DNA from: Candidatus Brocadia sinica JPN1
GTDB lineage: Bacteria > Planctomycetota > Brocadiia > Brocadiales > Brocadiaceae
DNA: 64,000 nt
NCBI RefSeq assembly: GCF_000949635.1
Contig: NZ_BAFN01000001.1
Coordinates: 1,054,001-1,118,000 of the forward strand
Direction: 5' to 3'
Each line of letters starts with the position of its first letter. Position 1 is the first letter of the stretch. Shown piece by piece: positions 9,585-18,010 of this stretch. Made by a program: the position numbers and the translations under genes. The notes under the pieces were generated by a model. The model did not search any database and was not told the DNA's origin. It worked only from the letters and a program-made list of their open reading frames with translations.

Positions 9585-9923
9585 ATGCAATATCGCAGAC
9601 CTGCCTGTGCGATGCACGCAGACAGGTCACAAGCGCAAGGTGCAACGGTCTTCTTTACCGTAATAACATACAATAGAAAGAGGATATTATGTCAAAAGGC
9701 AAATGTGTCGCTGATAAAAGAGGCCTTCCAGTATATTGTCAGGCAACGCCTCTTTAGAATTCGGGCTTTTGTCTTACTTCCTGATCATATCCATTGTATG
9801 TGGACATTACCAGAAAATGGCAATGCTTTCTCAATGCGATGGCGATTGATCAAGAGTTATTTCAGCAGACGATGCAAGAGTGAGTACAAAAAATTTTTTG
9901 ATGAAAATATGGGACATGAATAA
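9585..9923 (+). mobile_element. REP-associated tyrosine transposase (RAYT, IS200-like), altered
   Basis: The 112-residue product matches the Y1 transposase family: an N-terminal MQYRR, FFTVITYNRKRIL, then VLLPDHIHCMWTLPENG with the HUH-type His-x-His metal motif, and MRWRLIKSYFSR. The family usually runs to about 150-180 residues, so the C-terminus with its catalytic Tyr appears lost. A palindrome inserted in frame at 9598-9628 adds about ten residues to the N-terminus. Two inverted REP-like sequences flank it, the arrangement of a REPtron. Probably inactive. Confidence 0.8.
9598..9628. repeat. Imperfect 31-bp palindrome inside the RAYT gene
   Basis: GACCTG at one end pairs with CAGGTC at the other, with further pairs inward (CTG/CAG). 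It encodes the non-conserved segment PACAMHADRSQ of the transposase, so it looks like a small insertion that kept the frame. Confidence 0.6.
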
Positions 9924-9927
9924 TCTC

Positions 9928-9959
9928 CGTTGTTGGGTTTCGCTTTGCCCAACCCAACC
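9928..9959 (+). repeat. REP-like palindrome, right of RAYT gene
   Basis: GTTGTTGGGTTTCG...CCCAACCCAACC, the inverted counterpart of 9537-9566. It starts 4 bases after the transposase stop codon. Confidence 0.75.
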
Positions 9960-10038
9960 CTAACACAACCGACAGAATAGACCGGTTACAGGCTGGATCG
10001 CGTATGTGGGGCATAGACCTCAGAAAGGAGAAGTGATT

Positions 10039-10401
10039 ATGAAGAACCTTGCTACTGTGTTGTGCCTGGTAGTAGCAGTGCTCCTTGGCGCAAGCTTGCC
10101 ATCGCTTGCGGAACCGCCAGGATTAGAGAAAAAGGCTGACACGCCACCCGACTTCACTCATGGAGAAAAAACAGGATGGAAGGACAACTATCCTCCCGTC
10201 TGGGATCATAAAAGCGAAAAAGAAAAAGAGAAATGGAAAAAGGACATTCAAAAAGGCAGGGAAGCAGTCTCAAAAACTCTAGAAGGAAAAGGCTTGAGCA
10301 AAGAAGAAATAGCCCAGATTGCCCGTCAAATTTCTAGAGGGTATTTTTCAATCCTGTGGGTTGAAAAATACCCTCTGAGTGATCGTTTGGCAACAAGTTG
10401 A
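10039..10401 (+). CDS. Small secreted charged protein, unknown function
   Basis: Starts at ATG 10039, chosen for the AAAGGAG site at 10024-10030 and because the signal peptide begins there: MKNLATVLCLVVAVLLGAS then a likely cleavage after SLA. The 120-residue product continues with a Pro/Lys/Glu-rich segment (KSEKEKEKWKKD) and ends GLSKEEIAQIARQIS followed by residues encoded by a perfect 16-bp inverted repeat. The natural C-terminus was probably near that repeat. I do not recognise the family; it is probably periplasmic. Confidence 0.6.
   Translation: MKNLATVLCLVVAVLLGASLPSLAEPPGLEKKADTPPDFTHGEKTGWKDNYPPVWDHKSEKEKEKWKKDIQKGREAVSKTLEGKGLSKEEIAQIARQISRGYFSILWVEKYPLSDRLATS
10336..10376. repeat. 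Perfect 16-bp inverted repeat, 9-base loop
   Basis: 10336-10351 is exactly complementary to 10361-10376, loop 10352-10360. It lies within the last codons of the secreted-protein gene at 10039 and just upstream of the membrane gene at 10415. It has no T run after it, so it looks more like an inserted palindrome than a standard terminator. Confidence 0.75.
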
Positions 10402-10414
10402 CAATGCAAGTGCC

Positions 10415-11005
10415 ATGAAAAGCGAAATGACTGAAAAACACGATCGACTCTTCTTCATCCTATTGGGTGACTGGACGTGGTGGGCCTGGACACTGACTGC
10501 CATTCTTTTGGCGATTGGTCTGCGTGGGCATCCCGTGACTTTCGTGGCGGCAATGGGGATCACTGGGTTTCAGGTAATTGTGATGCTGATCCGCGAGAAA
10601 AGTGTGTCCGCCTTTCCGGTGCAACTCCGTATCGCTTACCTGATGCTCCTGGGAATTTGCTTCGTTCCTCAAATGCGATGGCTTTACTGGCTTCCGACGG
10701 TTGGAACCTTTGCGCTGGTGATCTTTGGCTATTGTCTGATGGCTCGAATGCTTTCCCTCCTTCCATGGAACCGCCAGGAGGCCCTTTCGGCGGACCTCCT
10801 CCTCCGCACTTTCGTATCACGCCCTGACCTGTCCAGGCTTGCCGGAAATCGACAGACTGCGGGGTGCGCTGGGGGGCTCTGCACTATCGACGTTCAGGTG
10901 GGCCGAAGAAAGCACAATGCCAAATCAGGCGCTGCACCGAATAGTGGTCCCGCGACGCCTGTTAACCCTTCGGGAGTCAAGGAATGGCCTCCATCGGTGA
11001 ACTGA
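10415..11005 (+). CDS. Integral membrane protein, probably with a damaged C-terminus
   Basis: Start chosen at ATG 10415 (MKSEMTEKHDR). Four hydrophobic segments follow (about residues 20-36, 39-57, 70-84, 88-106), ending in ARMLSLLPWNR, which resembles a family of small bacterial inner-membrane proteins where this motif precedes a short conserved tail. Here the residues after about 125 (GNRQTAGCAGGLCTID onward) are low-complexity, more GC-rich and unlike the family, so the end has probably been replaced by foreign sequence. The function is unknown. Confidence 0.5.
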   Translation: MKSEMTEKHDRLFFILLGDWTWWAWTLTAILLAIGLRGHPVTFVAAMGITGFQVIVMLIREKSVSAFPVQLRIAYLMLLGICFVPQMRWLYWLPTVGTFALVIFGYCLMARMLSLLPWNRQEALSADLLLRTFVSRPDLSRLAGNRQTAGCAGGLCTIDVQVGRRKHNAKSGAAPNSGPATPVNPSGVKEWPPSVN

Positions 11006-11071
11006 TCGTTATACTGGAAATATCTACTTATCTCGAAACCTTCTCATGCATACGTGCGTTATTGATAAAAT

Positions 11072-11114
11072 AACACTGTTTCTTGTAACAGTGTTGTAGA
11101 CATTCTATGTCTAC
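11072..11114. promoter_or_regulatory. Two adjacent perfect palindromes upstream of an antitoxin gene
   Basis: AACACTGTT/AACAGTGTT (11072-11095, 9-bp arms) is followed at once by GTAGACAT/ATGTCTAC (11096-11114, 8-bp arms). They lie 66 bp before the ribbon-helix-helix gene. Such genes often bind palindromes in their own promoters, so an operator role is possible; the first could also be a terminator for upstream transcription. Confidence 0.4.
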
Positions 11115-11179
11115 ACAACTAGCCATGAAAAATAATTAACAAAACCACAGGTATGATATAAGTAATACTGGAGTTGTTT

Positions 11180-11389
11180 ATGGGCAAAATAAAGATTGCG
11201 ATCACATTGGATGAACAATACATTGATCAGTTGGATAGATTCGTTCATGAACATATTTTTCAGAATCGCAGCCAGGCTATTCAGGAAGCTGTAAAGGAAA
11301 AGCTTGCGCGAATGAAACGCACCCGTTTGGCAAAAGAATGCGCGAAACTTGACCAGGCCTTTGAAAAGGCAATGGCAGAAGAAGGATAA
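11180..11389 (+). CDS. Ribbon-helix-helix (CopG-like) antitoxin/repressor, orphan
   Basis: A 69-residue protein starting MGKIKIAITLDEQYIDQLD, with an N-terminal beta strand and two helices (RFVHEH, RSQAIQEAVKEKLARM) typical of MetJ/Arc/CopG DNA-binding antitoxins, then a charged tail for toxin binding. ATG 11180 is preceded by CTGGAG with six bases between. No toxin gene follows: the next 150 bp have no reading frame of note. It may be a solitary regulator or the surviving half of a MazEF-like pair. Confidence 0.7.
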   Translation: MGKIKIAITLDEQYIDQLDRFVHEHIFQNRSQAIQEAVKEKLARMKRTRLAKECAKLDQAFEKAMAEEG

Positions 11390-11542
11390 CAAATCACTTG
11401 CTATGGACAGACTATTGCCAGCAGCGCCGTTCAGACGTTATATTGAGAAAATTACAAACCTATTTCAATAAAAAACAAAGTACATAATACAATAACGGCT
11501 TTCCCATCAACTTCTTTCTGTCAAAAATACTATTATACTATT

Positions 11543-11770
11543 TTACTGAACCTTTACCGTTACCGATTTCTTGAGGCATCCTGCCTTAAATTTGACCTTT
11601 GCATCCTCGCCTTCCACCGGGTAATCGTATTCGCCTGTTACGGTAACTGTTACTTCACTACTTTCCTCTCGATTCAGGGACAGTTTATCAGGAGTCGCCG
11701 TCATCTCCCCCCAGGCATTTTCGAATCCCGGAACTGTGAGACGGTCAATTTGACCTTTGTTATTGAGCGC
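11543..11770 (-). pseudogene. C-terminal remnant of a surface protein domain
   Basis: On the minus strand the frame reads IDRLTVPGFENAWGEMTA, then LNREESSEVTVTVTGEYDYP and ends in CLKKSVTVKVQ. The alternating hydrophobic pattern suggests a beta-sandwich domain of an extracellular protein. The 5' part is gone and the frame is joined directly to the IS110 fragment on the opposite strand. No specific family can be named. Confidence 0.5.
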
Positions 11771-11801
11771 GCGTTATCGGCACCATCCGTACCGGTAACA
11801 A

Positions 11802-12161
11802 GTCCCAAATAATGAAAGCGACGGCAAAAGAAAAACTGGTGCAACGCCAAAAGGCAACCGATGGCTTCGCAGAACCCTGAATCAATCTGCCTGGGCTGCC
11901 AGCCATACCAAAAAGACTTATCTCTCTGCCCAGTACCGAAGGCTTGCATCCCGACGTGGGAAGAAACGAGCAATTGTTGCCGTTGGTCACACGATCCTTA
12001 AGATAGTTTACCATATGCTGAAACACAGAATCTCATACCATGATTTAGGAAACGATTACTTCGATCGTCTTAATTCTGAAAGTTTGAAGCGACATCTTGT
12101 TAAACGCCTCGAAAAGCTTGGACATAAGGTTACTTTAGAGCCATTAAAGGAGGTTGCTTAA
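11802..12161 (+). mobile_element. IS110-family transposase, 3' fragment
   Basis: A 119-codon open frame without an ATG reads PNNESDGKRKTG, GNRWLRRTLNQSAWAASHTK, YRRLASRRGKKRAIVAV, YHMLKHRISYHDLG and ends in KLGHKVTLEPL. This is the C-terminal Tnp_20 domain of IS110/IS116/IS902 transposases. The RuvC-like DEDD half is missing, so it is inactive. Its stop at 12161 is unbroken. Confidence 0.85.
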
Positions 12162-12365
12162 CAAGAGTTCCATCTTGCTTTCATATGAATAGTTATACAA
12201 ATATTAATAATTAAATTTTCGAGTCAGGAAGTACGAGAATGATATTCTTACCCCCCTACATCGTATCTCACACCTCATCTTTGCACCTCTGCGGCTATTC
12301 TGACAAACTTGGCTCATTTGTGAAGATAAACTGTCAATAATGATTTTCAATTAAGTGCTTCAGAC

Positions 12366-12394
12366 TTGACAACTTATTTTCGTTGTGTTAGTAT
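12366..12394 (+). promoter_or_regulatory. Sigma-70-type promoter for the M50 protease gene
   Basis: TTGACA at 12366-12371, a 17-bp spacer and TAGTAT at 12389-12394. It lies 44 bp upstream of the GTG start at 12439. Confidence 0.65.
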
Positions 12395-12438
12395 GCTATC
12401 GTATGTTACTGGCTTAAAAAGGGAGAGTTTGTATATCT

Positions 12439-13068
12439 GTGAACCTGAACAATTTACTCATATCAATTCCAGCGATACTGTATGCATTAACCATTCACGA
12501 ATATTTCCATGGCTGGACGGCTAATAAGTTTGGCGACCCAACGGCAAGGCTGCAGGGCCGACTGACATTAAACCCACTGGCACACATCGATATCCTTGGG
12601 GCGTTATGTTTTGTCTTTGCCCATTTTGGGTGGGGCAAACCCGTCCCGGTAAATCCTTACAATTTTCGAAACCCTCGCCGGGATAATATGATTGTATCCT
12701 TTGCGGGACCTGCCTCTAATTTTGTTTCCGCATTTCTCTTCGGCGTAATCTTTCAACTATTGCGGAACACGCCATTCATCCCAATGAATGTATCCGCCAT
12801 TTTCTATAACCTTTTGATATCGGGGATTATAATTAATCTCTCGCTGGCATTCTTTAATATGATACCTTTATTCCCTTTGGACGGCTCTCACATCCTGGAA
12901 GGATTGCTACCCTATCCAATGGCGCAAAAATACAAAGAGATCGAGCGTTACAGCCCGTTTATCCTGTTGGGGCTAATCATTCTGGGAAATTATGCAGGCA
13001 TCCCGATTTTAGGGATAATACTCGGCCCACCCATACAATATTTTCTCAGGTTATTTACGGGCTTATAA
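12439..13068 (+). CDS. Site-2 protease family (M50) membrane metalloprotease
   Basis: A 209-residue membrane protein with the zinc motif HEYFH (His20, Glu21, His24) inside the first helix and the second metal motif NMIPLFPLDG (Asp about 149). This is the short YwhC-like M50 subgroup without PDZ domain. About five hydrophobic segments are seen. It starts at GTG, fixed by a preceding GGGAGAG site and the conserved N-terminus. scpA follows 46 bp later, an arrangement seen in many bacteria. Confidence 0.9.
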   Translation: MNLNNLLISIPAILYALTIHEYFHGWTANKFGDPTARLQGRLTLNPLAHIDILGALCFVFAHFGWGKPVPVNPYNFRNPRRDNMIVSFAGPASNFVSAFLFGVIFQLLRNTPFIPMNVSAIFYNLLISGIIINLSLAFFNMIPLFPLDGSHILEGLLPYPMAQKYKEIERYSPFILLGLIILGNYAGIPILGIILGPPIQYFLRLFTGL

Positions 13069-13114
13069 TGTATCAGGAAATCAGTTTTTCATCTTTTCTG
13101 GCATTGCAAAAGGA

Positions 13115-13861
13115 ATGACAAGCGAATATAAAGTAGATCTGGATATTTATAACGGCCCCCTTGATTTGCTTCTCTATTTGATCCGAAGGGAAGAGGTTAA
13201 TGTCTACGATATTCCCATTGCACGAATCACAGATCAGTACCTGCAGTATATAGAAGCAATACAAGCCCTGGACATGAACATTGTGGGAGACTTTCTGGTA
13301 ATGGCGGCTACCCTTATGTATATTAAGTCATACATGCTCCTTCCTCGCACGGAAATAAAAGATGATGAAGAAGAGATAGAAGATCCGAGGTCATCGCTGG
13401 TAAAGCAATTACTGGAATATAAACGGTATAAGGAAAGCACCTTTATTTTAGCCGCAAGGGCTGCTGAGTGGGAAAAAAAATGTATGAGAATACACACGGA
13501 GTTTCCAACAGAAACAATAGACAAGAAAGATGAAGAATTACCGGTAGTGGATGTAAGCGTGTGGGATCTTTTACAAAGGTTTTCCCAAATCATGAAACAG
13601 ACATTGTTTGATGTATCCACTAAAGTAATCTACGATGACACGCCGATCCAGGAATACATGAACGAGGTCTTGGAAAGGGTACATCTCAACGACTCTCTGT
13701 CTTTTACAAATCTTTTCATGGGAATACACGAAAGGAGACGGGTTATTGGATTTTTCCTGGCGCTATTGGAACTGGTACGTCTCCACAGGATAAAGATAGA
13801 GCAACCAGCAAACTATGCAGACATCCAGATATCCTTATATTCTCAAACGATGCCATGTTAA
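13115..13861 (+). CDS. scpA: Segregation and condensation protein A
   Basis: Kleisin subunit that bridges the SMC heads for chromosome compaction. The N-terminal YNGPLDLLLYLIRREEVNVYDIP motif is diagnostic; residues 65-80 (MAATLMYIKSYMLLP) form the helix that contacts the SMC neck, and the C-terminal winged helix includes RRRVIGFFLALLELVR. Length 248 is normal. No scpB follows; smc itself is 8.4 kb downstream on the same strand. Confidence 0.95.
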   Translation: MTSEYKVDLDIYNGPLDLLLYLIRREEVNVYDIPIARITDQYLQYIEAIQALDMNIVGDFLVMAATLMYIKSYMLLPRTEIKDDEEEIEDPRSSLVKQLLEYKRYKESTFILAARAAEWEKKCMRIHTEFPTETIDKKDEELPVVDVSVWDLLQRFSQIMKQTLFDVSTKVIYDDTPIQEYMNEVLERVHLNDSLSFTNLFMGIHERRRVIGFFLALLELVRLHRIKIEQPANYADIQISLYSQTMPC

Positions 13862-14083
13862 ACACAATTTACAATGAATCGTACTTTTAATTTGAAATTA
13901 TTGGACTGGTTTGTTAGCATTCTGAGTTTATAGTAATTTCCCGTGAACGTTCAACACGGATGTCATATAATGCGGGTCTTTGATCACCAATTGTAATCAA
14001 CAGGGCTGTCAGACAATCAAAGGCTATCAAATGGTCTGTAAATTCTATGAAATATCCATTTTCTGACAAAGGGTGATTCTCTA

Positions 14084-14266
14084 ATGATTACCAAGGAATT
14101 GCTGGACATTCTTGCCTGCCCGCTCTGTAAGGCAGATGTCAGGCTGGAAGGCGAAAGAATTATATGCGCAAAGTGCGGACGACGGTATCCGATAAGAGAC
14201 GATATTCCAATTATGCTTATTGACGAGGCAGAATTACCGGAGGAACAAAAAAAGATTAATGGATAA
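14084..14266 (+). CDS. Trm112-like zinc-ribbon protein (YcaR/UPF0434 family)
   Basis: A 60-residue protein, MITKELLDILACPLCK, with a CPLC...CAKC four-cysteine zinc site (Cys12, Cys15, Cys28, Cys31) and the RYPIRDDIPIML ending typical of bacterial Trm112-like proteins. Eukaryotic and archaeal relatives activate methyltransferases; the bacterial role is not well defined. Its last 8 bases overlap the yidC start, so the two are coupled. Confidence 0.9.
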   Translation: MITKELLDILACPLCKADVRLEGERIICAKCGRRYPIRDDIPIMLIDEAELPEEQKKING

Positions 14267-15941
14267 AAAGGCGCTTATTGCTATGATTATTTGCGGGATA
14301 ATTATGTTGTTGTATTATCCCTTTATACTACCCCTGTTCTCTCCAAAAAAGGCCAAGGTTACCGAGGAAACAAAAGAAGAGGCTGTTTTGGGAAAACCAC
14401 GTGAGATAAAGACTGTCGAAGCCCCCAAGCCTTTGCCAGCACTACCTGCCAAATCTCAAACGGACATTCCAGCCAAGGAAGTCGTTATTGAAAACGCATT
14501 TGTGAGAATGATATGGACGAATGAAGGGGCAGCGCTCAAATCCGTTAAGCTGAAACAATTTAAAGATGCCGAGGCAAAAAATATCCTGGATTTATTAAAA
14601 GATGTTAACACAGAATATCATCCGCTTGCGATAGAGAGTACCCTTCAAAAAACAAACCTTCAGAGGCAGCGATATACCATCTCCGAACAAAGCGGGAATA
14701 AGGTTGTATTTACTACCACACTGGAGGAGGGAATAAACCTTATCAAAGCAATCACTTTACCTCCGGACAAATACCATGTAGACGTGGACATTACCTTAGA
14801 AAACAACACGGATACTGAGGTTTCAACATCATACAGTATTATTGCATCTTCTATGATTACCCACGAAGGTGAACCTTCAACTGATATGGCAGCGGTAGCA
14901 GGCGTAGATTTGGGAAATAAAAGGACCAAACTCGTACGTATGGCGCCAAAGGAATTGCCTTCCAAGAATGAATCGGTAGGCATTGTCTGGGCCGGGTCAA
15001 CGAATAAATATTTCTCCACGATCCTGAAACCTGCGCCAAGTGATTTGGTGGCATCTATTCATGCACAGGCATTTGACGCCCAAGGAATGATCTCACAGGA
15101 AAAGGCAGAGCATGGCGACTTTATGGTCACTTTACAAACAAACAAGTTTCGTATACTACCACATGAAGCAGTTAAACATGGTTACATCTATTTTGTTGGG
15201 CCGAAAAAAGAGCAAGTCCTGGAACAATACGAGACACTAGCTGTCCTTCTCAGCTATGGCTGGCTTACCGTAATAAGCAAAGTGCTTTTGACTTTTTTGA
15301 ACGCCGTCCATCGTGTAATTCCCAACTATGGTATCTCAATCATAGTATTAACCATCATCATCAAGGCAATTCTTTTCCCGCTCACAAGAAAAAGCCAGGT
15401 CTCCATGTTCAGAATGCAACAACTACAACCCATGATAAACCAGCTCAAGGAAAAGTATAAACACGATAAACAAAAGATGGGAAGAGAACAGATGATGTTG
15501 TTTAAAAAATACGGAGTCAATCCCATGAGTGGCTGCTTGCCTATGGTATTGCAACTCCCTGTTTTTTTTGCACTCTTCCGCACCTTGCAGCTTTCTTTTG
15601 AAATGAGGCAGGCACCCTTCATGTTTTGGATCAGCGACCTTTCAAGACCGGATACCTTGTTGCTGCTTCCCTTCAGCATACCTTTTCTCGGAAATGCCCT
15701 CAATATACTGCCGTTAATTATGACAGGCGCTTCCTTTGCCCAGATGAAGGTCACACCCAAAGCACCGGCAGCAGATCCACAGGCACAGGCACAACAAAAG
15801 ATGATGTCATTTATGCCTATCATGTTTGCATTCATATTATATCACATGCCTTCGGGGCTTACAGTCTACTGGACAACGAGTACTATATTTAGCATTATTG
15901 AGGGCATAGTAATCCGGAAAACTATCAAGAAGATAAAATAA
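14259..15941 (+). CDS. yidC: Membrane protein insertase YidC
   Basis: Inserts and folds inner-membrane proteins, alone or with SecYEG. I start it at ATG 14259 (MDKKALIAMIICG, the first transmembrane helix), overlapping the upstream gene by 8 bp. The 560 residues have the periplasmic beta-super-sandwich domain (about 60-330) and the five-helix YidC/Oxa1 core (about 345-555) with KYGVNPMSGCLPMVLQLPVF and LTVYWTTSTIFSI. The large periplasmic domain is the Gram-negative form. mnmE follows 14 bp later, part of the classic yidC-mnmE order. Confidence 0.96.
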   Translation: MDKKALIAMIICGIIMLLYYPFILPLFSPKKAKVTEETKEEAVLGKPREIKTVEAPKPLPALPAKSQTDIPAKEVVIENAFVRMIWTNEGAALKSVKLKQFKDAEAKNILDLLKDVNTEYHPLAIESTLQKTNLQRQRYTISEQSGNKVVFTTTLEEGINLIKAITLPPDKYHVDVDITLENNTDTEVSTSYSIIASSMITHEGEPSTDMAAVAGVDLGNKRTKLVRMAPKELPSKNESVGIVWAGSTNKYFSTILKPAPSDLVASIHAQAFDAQGMISQEKAEHGDFMVTLQTNKFRILPHEAVKHGYIYFVGPKKEQVLEQYETLAVLLSYGWLTVISKVLLTFLNAVHRVIPNYGISIIVLTIIIKAILFPLTRKSQVSMFRMQQLQPMINQLKEKYKHDKQKMGREQMMLFKKYGVNPMSGCLPMVLQLPVFFALFRTLQLSFEMRQAPFMFWISDLSRPDTLLLLPFSIPFLGNALNILPLIMTGASFAQMKVTPKAPAADPQAQAQQKMMSFMPIMFAFILYHMPSGLTVYWTTSTIFSIIEGIVIRKTIKKIK

Positions 15942-15955
15942 ACAATCCCTTATTT

Positions 15956-17362
15956 ATGTGCCCCGAAATCCAGGATACGATTGTTGCTGTTTCCACGCCG
16001 TCGGGGAGGTCGCTGCACGCAATTATCAAGATCAGCGGCCAAGAAGCCATTCATTGTATCAAAGATTTTTTCGTTTCGGCCTCTCATCTTGATTTAGAGA
16101 CTGCTCCTTCCTATTCCTCTGTACAGGGACACCTTTATATCCCTGAGGAATATATTAATATTCCTGTCGTTTTATATATCATGAAAAAACCCTATTCGTA
16201 TACAAAGGAAGACGTGGTGGAAATCCATACCATCGGTTCCCCACCCCTCCTGGATATGCTTTTGAATGCTTTTTTATCAAAGGGAATTCAAACAAAAAGG
16301 GGTATCCGGCTTTCACAACCGGGCGAATTTACAAAACGAGCCTTCTTGCATGGTCGGATAGACCTTGCACAGGCCGAGGCTACCATGCGTATCATCCGCG
16401 CACAAACAGACCTCGAATTGAAGGCAGCAATTGCGCACCTGACCGGAGACGTTTCACAGGAGATCAGGCGTATACAAGATGATTCGATTTCCCTTTGCTC
16501 ACATATAGAGGCATCTATTGATTTCTCAGACCAGGATATTGACCTGATATCAGCAACGGAAATCATGAAGCGGTTGGAGGCAATCAAAACAACAATTTCC
16601 CACTTTTTAAACCAACCGGAAACTAGCAGAGTTCCTCCGGAAGGGATTGATACCGTTTTGTACGGTAAGCCCAATGTGGGAAAGTCGAGTCTGATCAATG
16701 CCCTCTTGGGAAAGAGAAGGGCTATTGTTAGCGAGATACCAGGAACGACACGGGACGTGGTTACCGATATTTTAGAAATAGATGGAATTCGTTTTAAATT
16801 GACGGATACGGCGGGAGCAGATGATACAAAAGGCGCTGTTATCTCCAGAGCGATGGAAAAGACGCAATCCATGTTAACAAGGGCACAGGTATTGTTGCTT
16901 GTTTTTGATGGCAGCGCCAATTTGGGCGAACAATTCCTGGAAATAAATTTAGACGATTTGACGAATAATGTGATTGTTATAATGAACAAATGTGATCTCC
17001 TCCAAGAAATTCCTCATTACGAATTGCCGGAGAAGTTGAAAGAATATCCCATAATACTTACTTCCACACTGACCGGTGTTGGTTTGGAAAGATTGAGAGA
17101 GATGCTGGCAGAGACAGTCCTGGAAGGCAGGATAAACACATCAATAGCGCCACCGCTATTGAATATGCGCCAAAGAGAGGCACTCCAGCGGTCCCTTCAA
17201 TCAATTCAACAAGCCATTGAATCGGCAAGAAATAATGAAAGCTACGAATTCATAGCATTGGACCTGCATACGGCAATAGATACCCTTGGTGAGATTATGG
17301 GAAAGGTTACCACAGAAGATATTTTAGATCACATATTTTCTGAATTTTGCATTGGGAAATAA
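15956..17362 (+). CDS. mnmE: tRNA modification GTPase MnmE
   Basis: With MnmG adds the (carboxymethyl)aminomethyl group to wobble U34 of tRNAs. The 468 residues show the N-terminal folate-binding domain, helical domain and inserted G domain: P-loop GKPNVGKSS (about 239-247), GTTRD, DTAG and NKCD. The C-terminus FCIGK carries the catalytic Cys. Normal length. The start follows yidC by 14 bp. The next gene begins one base after the stop codon. Confidence 0.96.
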   Translation: MCPEIQDTIVAVSTPSGRSLHAIIKISGQEAIHCIKDFFVSASHLDLETAPSYSSVQGHLYIPEEYINIPVVLYIMKKPYSYTKEDVVEIHTIGSPPLLDMLLNAFLSKGIQTKRGIRLSQPGEFTKRAFLHGRIDLAQAEATMRIIRAQTDLELKAAIAHLTGDVSQEIRRIQDDSISLCSHIEASIDFSDQDIDLISATEIMKRLEAIKTTISHFLNQPETSRVPPEGIDTVLYGKPNVGKSSLINALLGKRRAIVSEIPGTTRDVVTDILEIDGIRFKLTDTAGADDTKGAVISRAMEKTQSMLTRAQVLLLVFDGSANLGEQFLEINLDDLTNNVIVIMNKCDLLQEIPHYELPEKLKEYPIILTSTLTGVGLERLREMLAETVLEGRINTSIAPPLLNMRQREALQRSLQSIQQAIESARNNESYEFIALDLHTAIDTLGEIMGKVTTEDILDHIFSEFCIGK

Positions 17363-17363
17363 G

Positions 17364-17831
17364 ATGTCCAGGAGACCCTCGTGGGATGAATATTTTTTGC
17401 GAATTACCCGGGAGGTAGCACAACGCTCCACCTGCTTGAGAAGACAGGTGGGGGCGCTGCTGGTGATGGATAAACATATCCTGACGACGGGTTATAACGG
17501 CGCGCCGAGTGGACTCCAACATTGTTTAGAGATTGGCTGTTTACGGGAACAGCTCAAGGTGCCACCTGGAGAACGACACGAACTCTGCCGTGGCCTCCAT
17601 GCCGAGATGAATGCCCTGCTCCAGGCGGCGCATTATGGCATAAAAATTTCTGGTGCGACATTATACAGCACCACGTACCCTTGTTCCCTATGTGCCAAGA
17701 TGCTGGTGAATGCAGGCATCAAACGCATTGTCACCCTCACAGATTATCCCGACGCCCTTGCCAAAGAGATGCTTTCCATGGCAAATATTACCGTGGAATT
17801 TGTTAAACTGGACAACAACACAAAGGAATAG
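17364..17831 (+). CDS. Deoxycytidylate (dCMP) deaminase-like protein
   Basis: A zinc deaminase converting dCMP to dUMP for thymidylate synthesis, or a ComEB-type relative. Zinc ligands are visible as [12 protein letters not shown] (His and catalytic Glu) and [15 protein letters not shown] (two Cys). The 155-residue start is ATG 17364 ([12 protein letters not shown]), overlapping the last bases around the mnmE stop. The extra segment [10 protein letters not shown] after the substrate loop is typical of dCMP deaminases. It fits the deoxynucleotide genes downstream. Confidence 0.9.
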   Translation: MSRRPSWDEYFLRITREVAQRSTCLRRQVGALLVMDKHILTTGYNGAPSGLQHCLEIGCLREQLKVPPGERHELCRGLHAEMNALLQAAHYGIKISGATLYSTTYPCSLCAKMLVNAGIKRIVTLTDYPDALAKEMLSMANITVEFVKLDNNTKE

Positions 17832-17894
17832 CCTTTGGAAAAAAGATTAAAAAGCAAAGTCAAAACCCGATAATGTCTAATTCCAAGAATCCTC

Positions 17895-17944
17895 TTGACA
17901 TCATATATATTGTATGTTATATATTCTGACTATATCATATATAG
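17895..17944 (+). promoter_or_regulatory. Promoter with candidate NrdR boxes before nrdR-nrdD
   Basis: TTGACA (17895-17900), 17-bp spacer and TATATA (17918-17923). A sequence matching 12 of 16 positions of the NrdR box (ATCATATATATTGTAT, 17900-17915) covers the spacer, and a second AT-rich near-palindrome (CTATATCATATATAG) lies centred 29 bp further on. NrdR boxes normally occur as such helically phased pairs, so autoregulation of the nrd block is likely. Confidence 0.55.
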
Positions 17945-18010
17945 GTATTCCTGATTGGCCATGCAACCTTATAAATATTTCGTCCGAGAGGCACTTCCCA
18001 GTAAAATTTT

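Noticed and set aside
10477-10827. 116-codon plus-strand frame and its antisense partner in the membrane-protein gene
   Set aside because: The frame beginning at 10415 has membrane segments and matches a family ending; the others are Gly/Pro-rich shadows.
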